From assembly GCA_027459745.1 (NCBI GenBank), contig DAIDHL010000001.1:232290-265673 (forward strand): 33,384 nucleotides of DNA, in the 5' to 3' direction. The notes below the pieces were generated by a model. That model ran no database searches. It had not been told where the DNA came from and was given only the letters and a program-made list of their open reading frames with translations. This DNA comes from Candidatus Levyibacteriota bacterium (lineage in GTDB: Bacteria > Patescibacteriota > Microgenomatia > Levybacterales > UBA12049). The position numbers and the translations under genes were made by a program. Positions 1-6,487 of the stretch are shown one piece after another; the first letter of the stretch is position 1, and each line of letters begins with the position of its first letter.

Positions 1-1341
1 GAGAGGAGCTGGCAACTCTTTTGAATAGAGCTTTACAATATTTTCTGTTTGGGTGACTGAGGAGAAGGGAAAGTGGTAGAGATCTGCTACTTCTGAGACA
101 GAGAGAATTGATGTGCTTTTGTTGCTTACTAGTGATAGGAGTCGTTTTCGAAATACAAAATCACGAATTTGTTGCATCACAATTGGTGGAAAATTCATTT
201 TTGGCTGGAGTGATTGATATTGTGGAACCGCAAACGGTTCAAATGCTGCTCTCAGACCATCTAATCTGACTTGCAACTCTTCTTTCGAAGCAACTGATAC
301 CAATACTCTGATTGTTGCTTCAAAAAGTGGTTGGTCAACTTTTGCCTGTACTGACTTGATGAGTTCTTCTTCAAATGAAGATAATTGTCGAACTGGTTTT
401 ATTCGACTCATTTTTAATTGCTGTTGGTATTGTTGTTGCATCGCAAAATTGTTGTTGTACATCGCCGTACTGGTACTGCCATGAAAGAGTTCTGAGATTG
501 CCCATTGTAACTCCTGTCCAACCTTATTTAAAACGAACCCCAATGTCCTCAAAGAGAACAGCAATACTTTCATGCCACCTGACGGCTGATAGGTATCCAA
601 ATAGGCGAGGACATCTTCGTTGCGAAGAATCATATTTGCAATTTTTCGTGCTTCAGCTATTTTTGTTGGTGAAAGTACTATCTGCATTGAGACAAGCTCA
701 TTCGGTCGCAATTGCGTCATCATGCCGGTAATATATGCCACAGGATCATGTTGGGAAAGCATATTCTGTTTCTCAAGGGGATATGCAAACCGACTACTCA
801 ACGTAAACTCGATTACTTTTGAAAATATATTTTCCCCTTGATTCTTTTGTAGTAAATATTCAGCAGCTTCTACTACTTTGGTATTAGGGAGATAGGACAT
901 GATCTTTCTTTTCATGTTTTCCTTTTGCTCTGGGTTCGTATGAATGAAGTACTTAATACCACTGCCGCGAGTTGAAGCAATTTCAAATGAGAATACAGGC
1001 TTTTTCCCAAATAGCCAGTTCCTCAATCTATTGCCTGATCGTGAATTGTGAATAACAGAAAACAATTGCTCAGTGGTATATGCAGATTTTTGGGTAATTG
1101 CTGGTGGGGTTATTTCCAACAATATGGCGTTTTGTTTGAAATTATTACGGAAAATAAAAACTTTATGGATAATGTATGCGAGAATAGAGACAAACACTAA
1201 GAATTCTATTGTCGGCGCAAGCAAATGTGTATGTTGTTGCCGAGAGCTTAGCGACTGAAACTCATGCTGCACATACAGAAGGGGCGTGTGTATTATATGA
1301 TCGAAACGTAAATTATTGATGACTTCCTGCGTTTGTGTCAT
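1..1341 (-). CDS. Conjugation-type TraG/VirD4-like protein, N-terminal part (partial at left edge)
   Basis: This frame is open for 447 codons from an ATG at 1341 to the window edge and is missing from the ORF track because it has no stop here. Residues about 45-62 form one membrane segment (LVFVSILAYIIHKVFIF), followed by 'ILLEITPPAITQKSAYTTEQ' and 'FSFEIASTRGSGIKYFI'. That arrangement resembles the N-terminal region of TraG/VirD4- or HerA-type ATPases on conjugative elements, where it precedes the P-loop ATPase domain. The ATPase motifs would lie beyond the left edge and cannot be seen, so the family is inferred. Such proteins pump DNA or couple substrates to a type IV secretion channel at the inner membrane. 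An upstream stop in frame and a promoter support the start. It sits beside a repressor and recombinase, consistent with an integrative conjugative or mobilisable element. Confidence 0.6.
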   Translation of the reverse strand, partial: MTQTQEVINNLRFDHIIHTPLLYVQHEFQSLSSRQQHTHLLAPTIEFLVFVSILAYIIHKVFIFRNNFKQNAILLEITPPAITQKSAYTTEQLFSVIHNSRSGNRLRNWLFGKKPVFSFEIASTRGSGIKYFIHTNPEQKENMKRKIMSYLPNTKVVEAAEYLLQKNQGENIFSKVIEFTLSSRFAYPLEKQNMLSQHDPVAYITGMMTQLRPNELVSMQIVLSPTKIAEARKIANMILRNEDVLAYLDTYQPSGGMKVLLFSLRTLGFVLNKVGQELQWAISELFHGSTSTAMYNNNFAMQQQYQQQLKMSRIKPVRQLSSFEEELIKSVQAKVDQPLFEATIRVLVSVASKEELQVRLDGLRAAFEPFAVPQYQSLQPKMNFPPIVMQQIRDFVFRKRLLSLVSNKSTSILSVSEVADLYHFPFSSVTQTENIVKLYSKELPAPL

Positions 1342-1371
1342 AAAGCTCAGGCAGGAAAATTATTGTTGGTT

Positions 1372-1401
1372 AGTATAGCATACCTGGATAAAGCACAGCA
1401 A
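1372..1401 (-). promoter_or_regulatory. Sigma-70-type promoter for the TraG-like gene
   Basis: On the minus strand TTGCTG (1401-1396), an 18-base spacer and TATACT (1377-1372) lie about 31 bases upstream of the ATG at 1341. A nearby GACATC/GATGTC inverted repeat (1413-1438) may be an operator. Confidence 0.5.
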
Positions 1402-1451
1402 TTTGAGCTATTGACATCTTGTTTTCAATAGTGATGTCGAAAAGTAGAAAA

Positions 1452-1676
1452 TTAGAAAGGAACTATCTGTGATCCTTTTATATTTAACGTCTTCGCAAGA
1501 CTCTTTAAGGTTGCAAGAGAAGGTTGTTCTTCTCCTCGCTCAATACGGGCATAATAGCTCGTTGTGATTCCACTTTTCGTAGCTACTTCTTCTTGCGTAA
1601 GTTTTTTTTGTTCTCGAGCTTCACGGAGTCGTTTGCCAAGTTCTATTTTACTTTTTGTATCAAGATTTAAATTCAT
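1452..1676 (-). CDS. XRE/Cro-family HTH regulator
   Basis: A protein of about 74 residues made up almost entirely of one Cro/CI-type helix-turn-helix: 'LGKRLREAREQKKLTQEEVA' then 'SGITTSYYARIERGEEQPS' and 'LAKTLNIKGSQIVPF'. Family members bind short operators as dimers and usually repress the divergent recombinase operon of a mobile element. I place the start at the ATG at 1676 rather than the track's GTG at 1691, because the GTG-proximal codons form the gene's own -10 box (TATACT). The gene is divergent from the recombinase operon, and an inverted repeat overlaps the facing promoter, so autoregulation plus repression of the recombinase is the likely circuit. The target is inferred. Confidence 0.85.
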   Translation of the reverse strand: MNLNLDTKSKIELGKRLREAREQKKLTQEEVATKSGITTSYYARIERGEEQPSLATLKSLAKTLNIKGSQIVPF

Positions 1677-1682
1677 ATCTAG

Positions 1683-1712
1683 AGTATACACGATTTACCT
1701 ATCTAATGGCAA
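1683..1712 (-). promoter_or_regulatory. Promoter of the XRE regulator, near-leaderless
   Basis: On the minus strand TTGCCA (1712-1707), 18 bases, TATACT (1688-1683), only 6 bases before the ATG at 1676, so the transcript should start at or within a few bases of the start codon. Confidence 0.55.
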
Positions 1713-1741
1713 AAATGTGCTCAAAATAGCCTTTCTACCAC

Positions 1742-1789
1742 TTGACAACTGTACCTGTAGCGACATATACTATACCCACAGGTTACAGG
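1742..1789 (+). promoter_or_regulatory. Promoter and probable operator of the recombinase operon
   Basis: TTGACA (1742-1747), 18 bases, TATACT (1766-1771). CCTGTA (1754-1759) and TACAGG (1784-1789) form an inverted repeat that brackets the -10 box, a natural site for the divergent XRE repressor. The TTG used as a start in the ORF track is the -35 box itself. Confidence 0.65.
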
Positions 1790-1795
1790 AAATAT

Positions 1796-1972
1796 ATGGT
1801 AAGTCAGCAAGATCTTATTAAGTTCAAACAGCTTTACTATTTAAAATACCACATTCACCTTACAGATCAAGAGGCAATGAAACAAGCGACAGCGTTCCTC
1901 AACCTTATGCAAGTCATCCTAAGCCCAACAAAGAAAAAACAACAACCTCAATATGAAAACACGAACGCTTGA
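1796..1972 (+). CDS. Small helical protein upstream of recombinase 1
   Basis: A 58-residue protein starting MVSQQDLIKF; the track's TTG start at 1742 is rejected because it is the -35 hexamer. It contains 'HLTDQEAMKQATAFLNLMQV', a helix-cap plus amphipathic helix pattern found in small ORFs next to serine recombinases and integrases of mobile elements. The function of such proteins is not established; an accessory role for the recombinase is inference from position alone. Its last 20 bases overlap the recombinase start, so the two are probably translationally coupled and made from the same repressed promoter. Confidence 0.65.
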   Translation: MVSQQDLIKFKQLYYLKYHIHLTDQEAMKQATAFLNLMQVILSPTKKKQQPQYENTNA

Positions 1973-3605
1973 AGATTTATCATTACAACCAGTGCCCGTT
2001 TTTCACCGCTATGTTATTTATTGTCGGAAAAGTAGTGAATCAGATGAACGACAGGTACAATCTCTGGGTGACCAAACTAGTACCCTCCTACCATTTATTG
2101 AACAAAAGGGTCTAACAGTTGTTGGTGAACCATTACAAGAATCAAAATCAGCAAAGTCGCCTGGTCGACCAATGTTTAATCAGATGGTTGATACTATTGA
2201 AGAGGGGAGAGCCAATGGTATTATTCTCCTTAATCCCTCACGACTTTCTCGAAATACTGTTGATACAGGCAGAATTATTTTCTTAATGGATCAAGGAAAA
2301 CTCGAAGAAGTTGTAACACCTTACCAGACATTTAAAAATAACCCTTATGATAAATTCATGCTTAACTTACTTTGTACACAAGCGAAGTTGGAAAACGATA
2401 ATAAAAGCGTTAATGTAACTGATTCTATGCGAATGAAAGCAGAACGGGGGGATTATCCTGGCAAAGCGCGACCTGGGTTTATCAATAATCATTCGAAGAA
2501 TCAAGGTCAACGAGATATATCAGCACACCCTGTCTATTTCTCTCTAATGCGCCAATTAATTGATTATGCCCTAACTGGCAATTATAGTGTCGAAGCGTTA
2601 GTAAAAAAAGCAGGAGAGTTAGGTATACGAACCTATACAGGCAAAATCATTGGGAAAAGCTCACTGCACCGCTACTTACGTGATCCTTTTTATATTGGTA
2701 AATTTATCTATAAGGGTAAACTTTACAACGGCAATCATCCTCCACTAATGACTGAAGAAGAGTTTTTCTTATTGCAAGATATTCTTGATGGGAAAGGTCG
2801 AGGGAAAATACAGAAACACAGCTTTCCTTTTAATGAGTTGATCAAGTGCGGAGAATGTTCATATTGTATAACAGGAGAAACGCACACAAAGCAGTACAAA
2901 AATGGTACCTCGCAAGCATTTACCTATTATCGTTGCACAAAGAAAAGTAAGACACTCAAATGCTCTCAGCCATACGTTGCAGCAAAAAAACTGGAGAAAC
3001 AAATTATTGAAGAATTAGCTTGTTTAGAGCTAGATAAAGAATTTGCAGCATGGGCATTCGAAGCCTTAGAAGATGTCATTGGACAAGAACAACATGTGAA
3101 CGTAGATAAACAATCAGCTTTACAAACGGCACTTGATGGGGTAAATAAGCGAATGAACAATTTAGTTGAATTAAAAATATCACCGAATAACTCCGATGGC
3201 AGCTTACTTTCTGAGGAGGAATTCTCCGAGCGAAAAAGAACACTAATGAGAGAAAAAGAGAAACTTACAGAACAGCTTAAAAATATGAGCACCGAAAATA
3301 CAGACTGGGGGAGTATCGCGAGAGATAGTTTTGACTTTGGTTTGACAGCCTGCAAAAAGTTTGTTGAAGGCTATGATAATGATAGAAAAATGATCGTAAA
3401 GACCATCGGCTCGAAACTGATCTTACTGTATCAAAAATTAGACATCCAGCCTCAATTTCTCTTTCTCAAGTACAAAGAAGGTATAAAACGAACAAAAAAA
3501 GAAATTGCTCGGGTCGTACCTACGAATAGCCTGTCAGATCAATCTAATCTGCAATCTTCTGTAAAAAGTTTCATATGGTACCGCGTACGGGAGTCGAACC
3601 CGTGA
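1953..3605 (+). CDS. Large serine recombinase 1 (site-specific integrase)
   Basis: 550 residues with the layout of large serine integrases. The N-terminal resolvase domain has the nucleophile motif YCRKS (Ser27) and 'NGIILLNPSRLSRN'. A recombinase domain follows ('GNYSVEALVKKAGELGIRTY', 'GKSSLHRYLRDPFYIGKF'), then a zinc ribbon ('IKCGECSYCI' to 'YYRCTKKSK...C'), then a charged coiled-coil region around residues 370-450. These enzymes integrate or excise an element by cutting att sites with a 2-base stagger. The last codons (WYRVRESNP) are the complement of the T-arm and 3' end of tRNA-Glu, so the gene's own 3' end is the attachment site. It is probably the integrase of the element to the left. 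The native tail in the excised circle probably differs. Confidence 0.92.
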   Translation: MKTRTLEDLSLQPVPVFHRYVIYCRKSSESDERQVQSLGDQTSTLLPFIEQKGLTVVGEPLQESKSAKSPGRPMFNQMVDTIEEGRANGIILLNPSRLSRNTVDTGRIIFLMDQGKLEEVVTPYQTFKNNPYDKFMLNLLCTQAKLENDNKSVNVTDSMRMKAERGDYPGKARPGFINNHSKNQGQRDISAHPVYFSLMRQLIDYALTGNYSVEALVKKAGELGIRTYTGKIIGKSSLHRYLRDPFYIGKFIYKGKLYNGNHPPLMTEEEFFLLQDILDGKGRGKIQKHSFPFNELIKCGECSYCITGETHTKQYKNGTSQAFTYYRCTKKSKTLKCSQPYVAAKKLEKQIIEELACLELDKEFAAWAFEALEDVIGQEQHVNVDKQSALQTALDGVNKRMNNLVELKISPNNSDGSLLSEEEFSERKRTLMREKEKLTEQLKNMSTENTDWGSIARDSFDFGLTACKKFVEGYDNDRKMIVKTIGSKLILLYQKLDIQPQFLFLKYKEGIKRTKKEIARVVPTNSLSDQSNLQSSVKSFIWYRVRESNP

Positions 3606-3652
3606 TTTCCGGGATGAAAGCCCAGCGTCCTAGGCCACTAGACGAACGCGGC
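3576..3652 (-). tRNA. tRNA-Glu(UUC), CCA encoded
   Basis: A full cloverleaf on the minus strand: acceptor GCCGCGT/ACGCGGT (with a G-T first pair), D-arm, anticodon stem CTGGG/CCCGG with loop CTTTCAT (anticodon TTC, Glu), T-arm ACGGG..CCCGT with loop TTCGACT, discriminator A and encoded CCA at 3578-3576. The last 30 bases overlap the recombinase 1 ORF. The other three tRNAs in the window lack CCA, so this 3' end may have been supplied by the integrated element. Confidence 0.95.
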
Positions 3653-3747
3653 TGGTACTTGAAAGTCACAACTAACTTCCATATTATAGCAAAAAAACCC
3701 TGATTATTCTTGATATAATACCAAAAGAGGAAAACAGAGAGAATAAA

Positions 3748-4428
3748 CTATTTAAATTTCTTATAAAGACTCTCTAGTATATCAGCGGCCACTTCTTTAC
3801 CACCAAGACCAAAAGCAATGCCTCCAGCCAAGGCTACCATAGCAACAAAACCTGTAAAAAGTATTCTAATTAAATCTTGAGCTACACCGAGTTGATTGAG
3901 TACTGCTAATAATACAAATACTGTAATTGCCCATTTAGCAGATGTAGCTATACCTCGTGAGATGCCCGTTGATAACTGTCGAGTAGATGCCAAAATAATA
4001 TCATAGGCTAGACGTGCGAAAATGAGGCCAACTATTCCGATTATTGCAGCAACAAAGACATTTGGTAAGTAAAAAAGAAATTGATTCAGAACAGTTACGA
4101 TCTGTGGCATTTGCCATACTTCAGCTGTGGGTATTAAGAACAGAATAATTACAAACCAGCGAATGATTTCGGCAATTATATTGCTCCAACTAAATTCTTT
4201 TTTAGCCTCAGGAATGCCATATTTTTGTAAATATGCCTCTATTTTAAGAGACATCAAAATTTCATAACAAATTCTTCGTAAAACAGACCCCAAAAGAACA
4301 CCTATTAGCAAGAGAATTAATCCTGCGATGAAGTTAGGTATAAAGGCAATTGTAGCCATGAGACCCTTATTTAAGGAAAGTAAGACTGTATTACCGATAT
4401 TATTTGAGGTTGGGTTCAAGGGAGACAT
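3748..4428 (-). CDS. Conserved-TM-helix membrane protein, mechanosensitive-channel related
   Basis: 226 residues with several hydrophobic segments: 'FIAGLILLLIGVLLGSVL', 'WFVIILFLIPTAEVW', 'FVAAIIGIVGLIFARLAYDI', 'WAITVFVLLAVLNQLGV' and 'LFTGFVAMVALAGGIAFGLG'. Repeats of this kind occur in the conserved TM helix family that accompanies MscS-type channels, and the glycine/alanine-rich last helix ending in FGLGGKEVAADILE resembles the MscS pore helix. No MscS beta domain follows. An osmotic or ion-channel role at the cytoplasmic membrane is therefore plausible but unproven. The start is the ATG at 4428; the track start at 4473 is the TTG of its promoter. It is a host gene sandwiched between two tRNA-targeting elements. 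Confidence 0.75.
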   Translation of the reverse strand: MSPLNPTSNNIGNTVLLSLNKGLMATIAFIPNFIAGLILLLIGVLLGSVLRRICYEILMSLKIEAYLQKYGIPEAKKEFSWSNIIAEIIRWFVIILFLIPTAEVWQMPQIVTVLNQFLFYLPNVFVAAIIGIVGLIFARLAYDIILASTRQLSTGISRGIATSAKWAITVFVLLAVLNQLGVAQDLIRILFTGFVAMVALAGGIAFGLGGKEVAADILESLYKKFK

Positions 4429-4450
4429 ATTTAAATATACCTTTAGTTTA

Positions 4451-4473
4451 AGCAGAAGACCTTTGCTTGTCAA
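4451..4473 (-). promoter_or_regulatory. Promoter of the TM-helix protein gene
   Basis: On the minus strand TTGACA (4473-4468), 17 bases, TAAACT just downstream, giving a leader of about 10-15 bases before the ATG at 4428. The -35 box is shared with the opposite-facing tRNA-Lys promoter. Confidence 0.5.
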
Positions 4474-4495
4474 TATACAGCCTTGTTGGTATAAT
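4467..4495 (+). promoter_or_regulatory. Promoter of tRNA-Lys
   Basis: TTGTCA (4467-4472), 17 bases, TATAAT (4490-4495), about 40 bases before the tRNA. The near-palindrome TTGTCAA gives both this promoter and the divergent one a -35 box. Confidence 0.7.
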
Positions 4496-6122
4496 TATTT
4501 GTGCTCGTCTCAAAGTTGGCTAACTTTTTGATCGTGCGGCCCGATAGCTCAGCGGTAGAGCAGGAGCCTTTTAAGCTCTTGGTCCTCGGTTCGAATCCGA
4601 GTCGGGTCACTAAATTGAAATTTGGGTTCTCCATTGCTTGGATTAGCTCGAAACTGCGAGCCATTCCTACGGTTCGAATTTTATGATTCTTTACAAGTAA
4701 GCCTTCTGGAAATATCTCCTTTTGAAGTGCTTGTTGCTGGGTTAATTCCATATTTAGCCATAATTTATCTACGTTTAAGAGAAAGTTTGAAGTAAAGTTC
4801 TTAATTGATTCAGTATTGTACTGCTCAATTCGTATATCAGAGCGCTCTATTCTAAGGATAGCTATATCTTTTCTAGCTTCTTCTGCTCGTGTTTTAGCCT
4901 CATCATCAGTAAGGATACCTTTAGCGTTACCTTCGGAAATAGAAGTTATTTTATTTTCAAGACTTTGGATTTGAACGTCCAATATTTCTGCTTCCTTTCT
5001 TCTATGTTCAATACTTTCATTCCATTCATCAAAAACTAATTGGTTAAATAATTTTAGTACGCGTTCTGTGGGTCTAATTGATGACAGCAAGCTTAAAAAT
5101 TCATTATGCGCTTCTTCAACGTCAATTCTTTCATTTACTTTACAAGTTTTCTCATGACATTCGTAATAATAGTAATGTTTGTTTCTTCCTTTGGGATTGC
5201 TCGAAGTCATTACCTTCAAACAACTTGAACACCTTAAAGTTTCTTTTAGTGGATAAAGTTTGCTGTCTTGAGTTTTATATTTTCTTTTTGATTGGAAAAC
5301 GTTCATATAAGCTCGTTCCCATGTGTTCTTATCAATAAGGGCTGTATGTAATCCCTCCGCGTACTCTTTCCACTTGGGAGCATACATATACCCATAATAA
5401 AAGGTATCACTTATTATGTGTGTAATCAACTTGCCTGTAGCAGGCCTACCATAAACTTGTTCAAATCCCAAACTATTAAGATATTTTGCTAAATTTTTCT
5501 TACTTGTTGGTAACTTAGAGGCTTCTATAAACATTGTTCTAAGCATCTTGCTCAGTTTTTTGTCTAATATTGGCGGTTTTCCTTTATTTTGTTCTCTTGT
5601 AGTAAATGGGCGTTTATATCCAATATGTGGTTTCCAAGGCCAAAGTCCATTTCTAAACATTGTTTGCATATTATCTTTAACACGTTCTCCTTTAAGATTG
5701 TTGTCAAGCTCTCCTAATGCCATTAGGATTGTTCGCATTGCTTTACCCATTGGATTTTGTTCTGTAATTTCTGTAGCTGGTAGTACAGATATCCCATACT
5801 TTGCTAGAAGTGAAATTGCTACTAGTCCTTCCTCAACATTTCTTGTCCACCTATCCATTTTATAAACAATTACCGATGAAATTTTATTTTTTTTGATAGT
5901 ACAGTATTCAAGCAGTCGCCTCATCTCCGGGCGAGTATTCACATGTTTGGCAGAAATACCTTTGTCACGGAAAATTTCCACAATATCGTATCCGTTGTTT
6001 TCCGCAAATGCTTGACAAGTTTTAGCCTGAGTTTCTAGGCTATTATTATCAATTTGGCTAGGGTCAGAAACACGGATATAAATTACTGCTTTACGTCTTA
6101 GCGTTGTTTGTGTTGCTTCCAT
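4470..6122 (-). CDS. Large serine recombinase 2 (site-specific integrase), 3' end antisense to tRNA-Lys
   Basis: 550 residues. The N-terminal catalytic domain has YIRVS (Ser19) and 'VIVYKMDRWTRNVEEGLVAI'; then comes a recombinase domain ('KNLAKYLNSLGFEQVYGRPA', 'ISDTFYYGYMYAPKW'), a zinc ribbon ('LRCSSCLKVM' to 'YYYYECHEKTCK') and a coiled coil near residues 370-440. The catalytic domain is only distantly like recombinase 1. Residues from about 505 on ('RLGFEPRTKSLKGS...') are the complement of tRNA-Lys and of host sequence beyond it; the stop codon falls in the host -35 box. The functional protein therefore probably ends near residue 500, and the tail is an accident of integration. It lies with a small ORF in one operon and is probably the integrase of the element to its right. 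Confidence 0.92.
   Translation of the reverse strand: MEATQTTLRRKAVIYIRVSDPSQIDNNSLETQAKTCQAFAENNGYDIVEIFRDKGISAKHVNTRPEMRRLLEYCTIKKNKISSVIVYKMDRWTRNVEEGLVAISLLAKYGISVLPATEITEQNPMGKAMRTILMALGELDNNLKGERVKDNMQTMFRNGLWPWKPHIGYKRPFTTREQNKGKPPILDKKLSKMLRTMFIEASKLPTSKKNLAKYLNSLGFEQVYGRPATGKLITHIISDTFYYGYMYAPKWKEYAEGLHTALIDKNTWERAYMNVFQSKRKYKTQDSKLYPLKETLRCSSCLKVMTSSNPKGRNKHYYYYECHEKTCKVNERIDVEEAHNEFLSLLSSIRPTERVLKLFNQLVFDEWNESIEHRRKEAEILDVQIQSLENKITSISEGNAKGILTDDEAKTRAEEARKDIAILRIERSDIRIEQYNTESIKNFTSNFLLNVDKLWLNMELTQQQALQKEIFPEGLLVKNHKIRTVGMARSFELIQAMENPNFNLVTRLGFEPRTKSLKGSCSTAELSGRTIKKLANFETSTNNYTNKAVY
4538..4609 (+). tRNA. tRNA-Lys(UUU)
   Basis: 72 bases with acceptor GGCCCGA/TCGGGTC, D-stem GCTC/GAGC, anticodon stem GGAGC/GCTCT with loop CTTTTAA (anticodon TTT, Lys), T-stem CTCGG/CCGAG with loop TTCGAAT and discriminator A. 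No CCA is encoded. It lies entirely antisense within the 3' end of the recombinase 2 ORF and is the likely integration target of that enzyme. Confidence 0.96.
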
Positions 6123-6288
6123 GGTTACCTTGAGTATAGTTTCTTGTAGTGTTTCTTAGTAGACTTGAGAAAAAAATTGACTTTAACAGTTCGGCTGCTC
6201 TAATTTCCACTTTAAGTTCTTCATCAGAAACATTGTCTGCTGATTTCCCAAGTATTTTCCTAGCACGTTTTAAGGTTAAGTTTTGCAT
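6091..6288 (-). CDS. Small helical protein upstream of recombinase 2
   Basis: 65 residues beginning 'MQNLTLKRARKILGKSADNV' with 'SDEELKVEIRAAELLKSIFF', a helix-cap and amphipathic helix arrangement like that of the small ORF in front of recombinase 1. It overlaps the recombinase start by 32 bases, suggesting coupling. The first 45 residues look well formed, whereas the last 20, in the overlap, are low complexity. No function can be assigned; an accessory role in recombination or its control is inferred from its repeated position. Confidence 0.6.
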   Translation of the reverse strand: MQNLTLKRARKILGKSADNVSDEELKVEIRAAELLKSIFFSSLLRNTTRNYTQGNHGSNTNNAKT

Positions 6289-6290
6289 AA

Positions 6291-6333
6291 TTTCTCAACA
6301 AAAAAACAGCCTCTTCGGCTGCTCGTTGAGAAA
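6291..6333 (-). terminator. Terminator-like nested hairpin in the recombinase 2 leader
   Basis: Reading the minus strand, CAGCC-GAAGA-GGCTG (6321-6307) is followed at once by seven T. Around it, TTTCTCAAC and GTTGAGAAA (6291-6299 and 6325-6333) form a perfect 9-base outer inverted repeat whose proximal arm ends 3 bases before the ATG of the small ORF. It may terminate resolvase transcription or act as an attenuator. Confidence 0.6.
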
Positions 6334-6343
6334 CTAAAAAAGA

Positions 6344-6436
6344 CTCAAACAATCGAACAACCAAATAAGCATATATTTATATTAATGTTTATATAAATTT
6401 ATATATTTATGCTTATGATTGTCCCATTTATTTGAG
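6344..6436. repeat. 93-base interrupted palindrome
   Basis: CTCAAA (6344-6349) pairs with TTTGAG (6431-6436), and ATAAGCATA (6365-6373) pairs with TATGCTTAT (6408-6416), both centred near 6390, around a purely A/T core. A recombination site for the neighbouring resolvase or a replication/partition-type site are both possible; neither is shown. Confidence 0.6.
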
Positions 6437-6444
6437 CCTTCGCT

Positions 6445-6458
6445 CTCCTAATTAGGAG
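6445..6458. repeat. 14-base perfect palindrome after the resolvase stop
   Basis: CTCCTAATTAGGAG, next to a GAGC/GCTC short hairpin (6434-6445). It could be a protein-binding site or part of a termination structure. Confidence 0.45.
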
Positions 6459-6487
6459 TCATCTATAAATTACCACAATGAAGTAAT

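Noticed and set aside
375-1258. Plus-strand ORFs of 118, 73 and 61 residues
   Set aside because: They lie opposite a continuous 447-codon minus-strand frame with recognisable protein character and are low-complexity, cysteine- and serine-rich shadows.
4501-4686. ORF with 'SNPSRVTKL' over the tRNA-Lys gene
   Set aside because: It is the translated tRNA; the sequence folds as a complete tRNA and the reading frame is a shadow.
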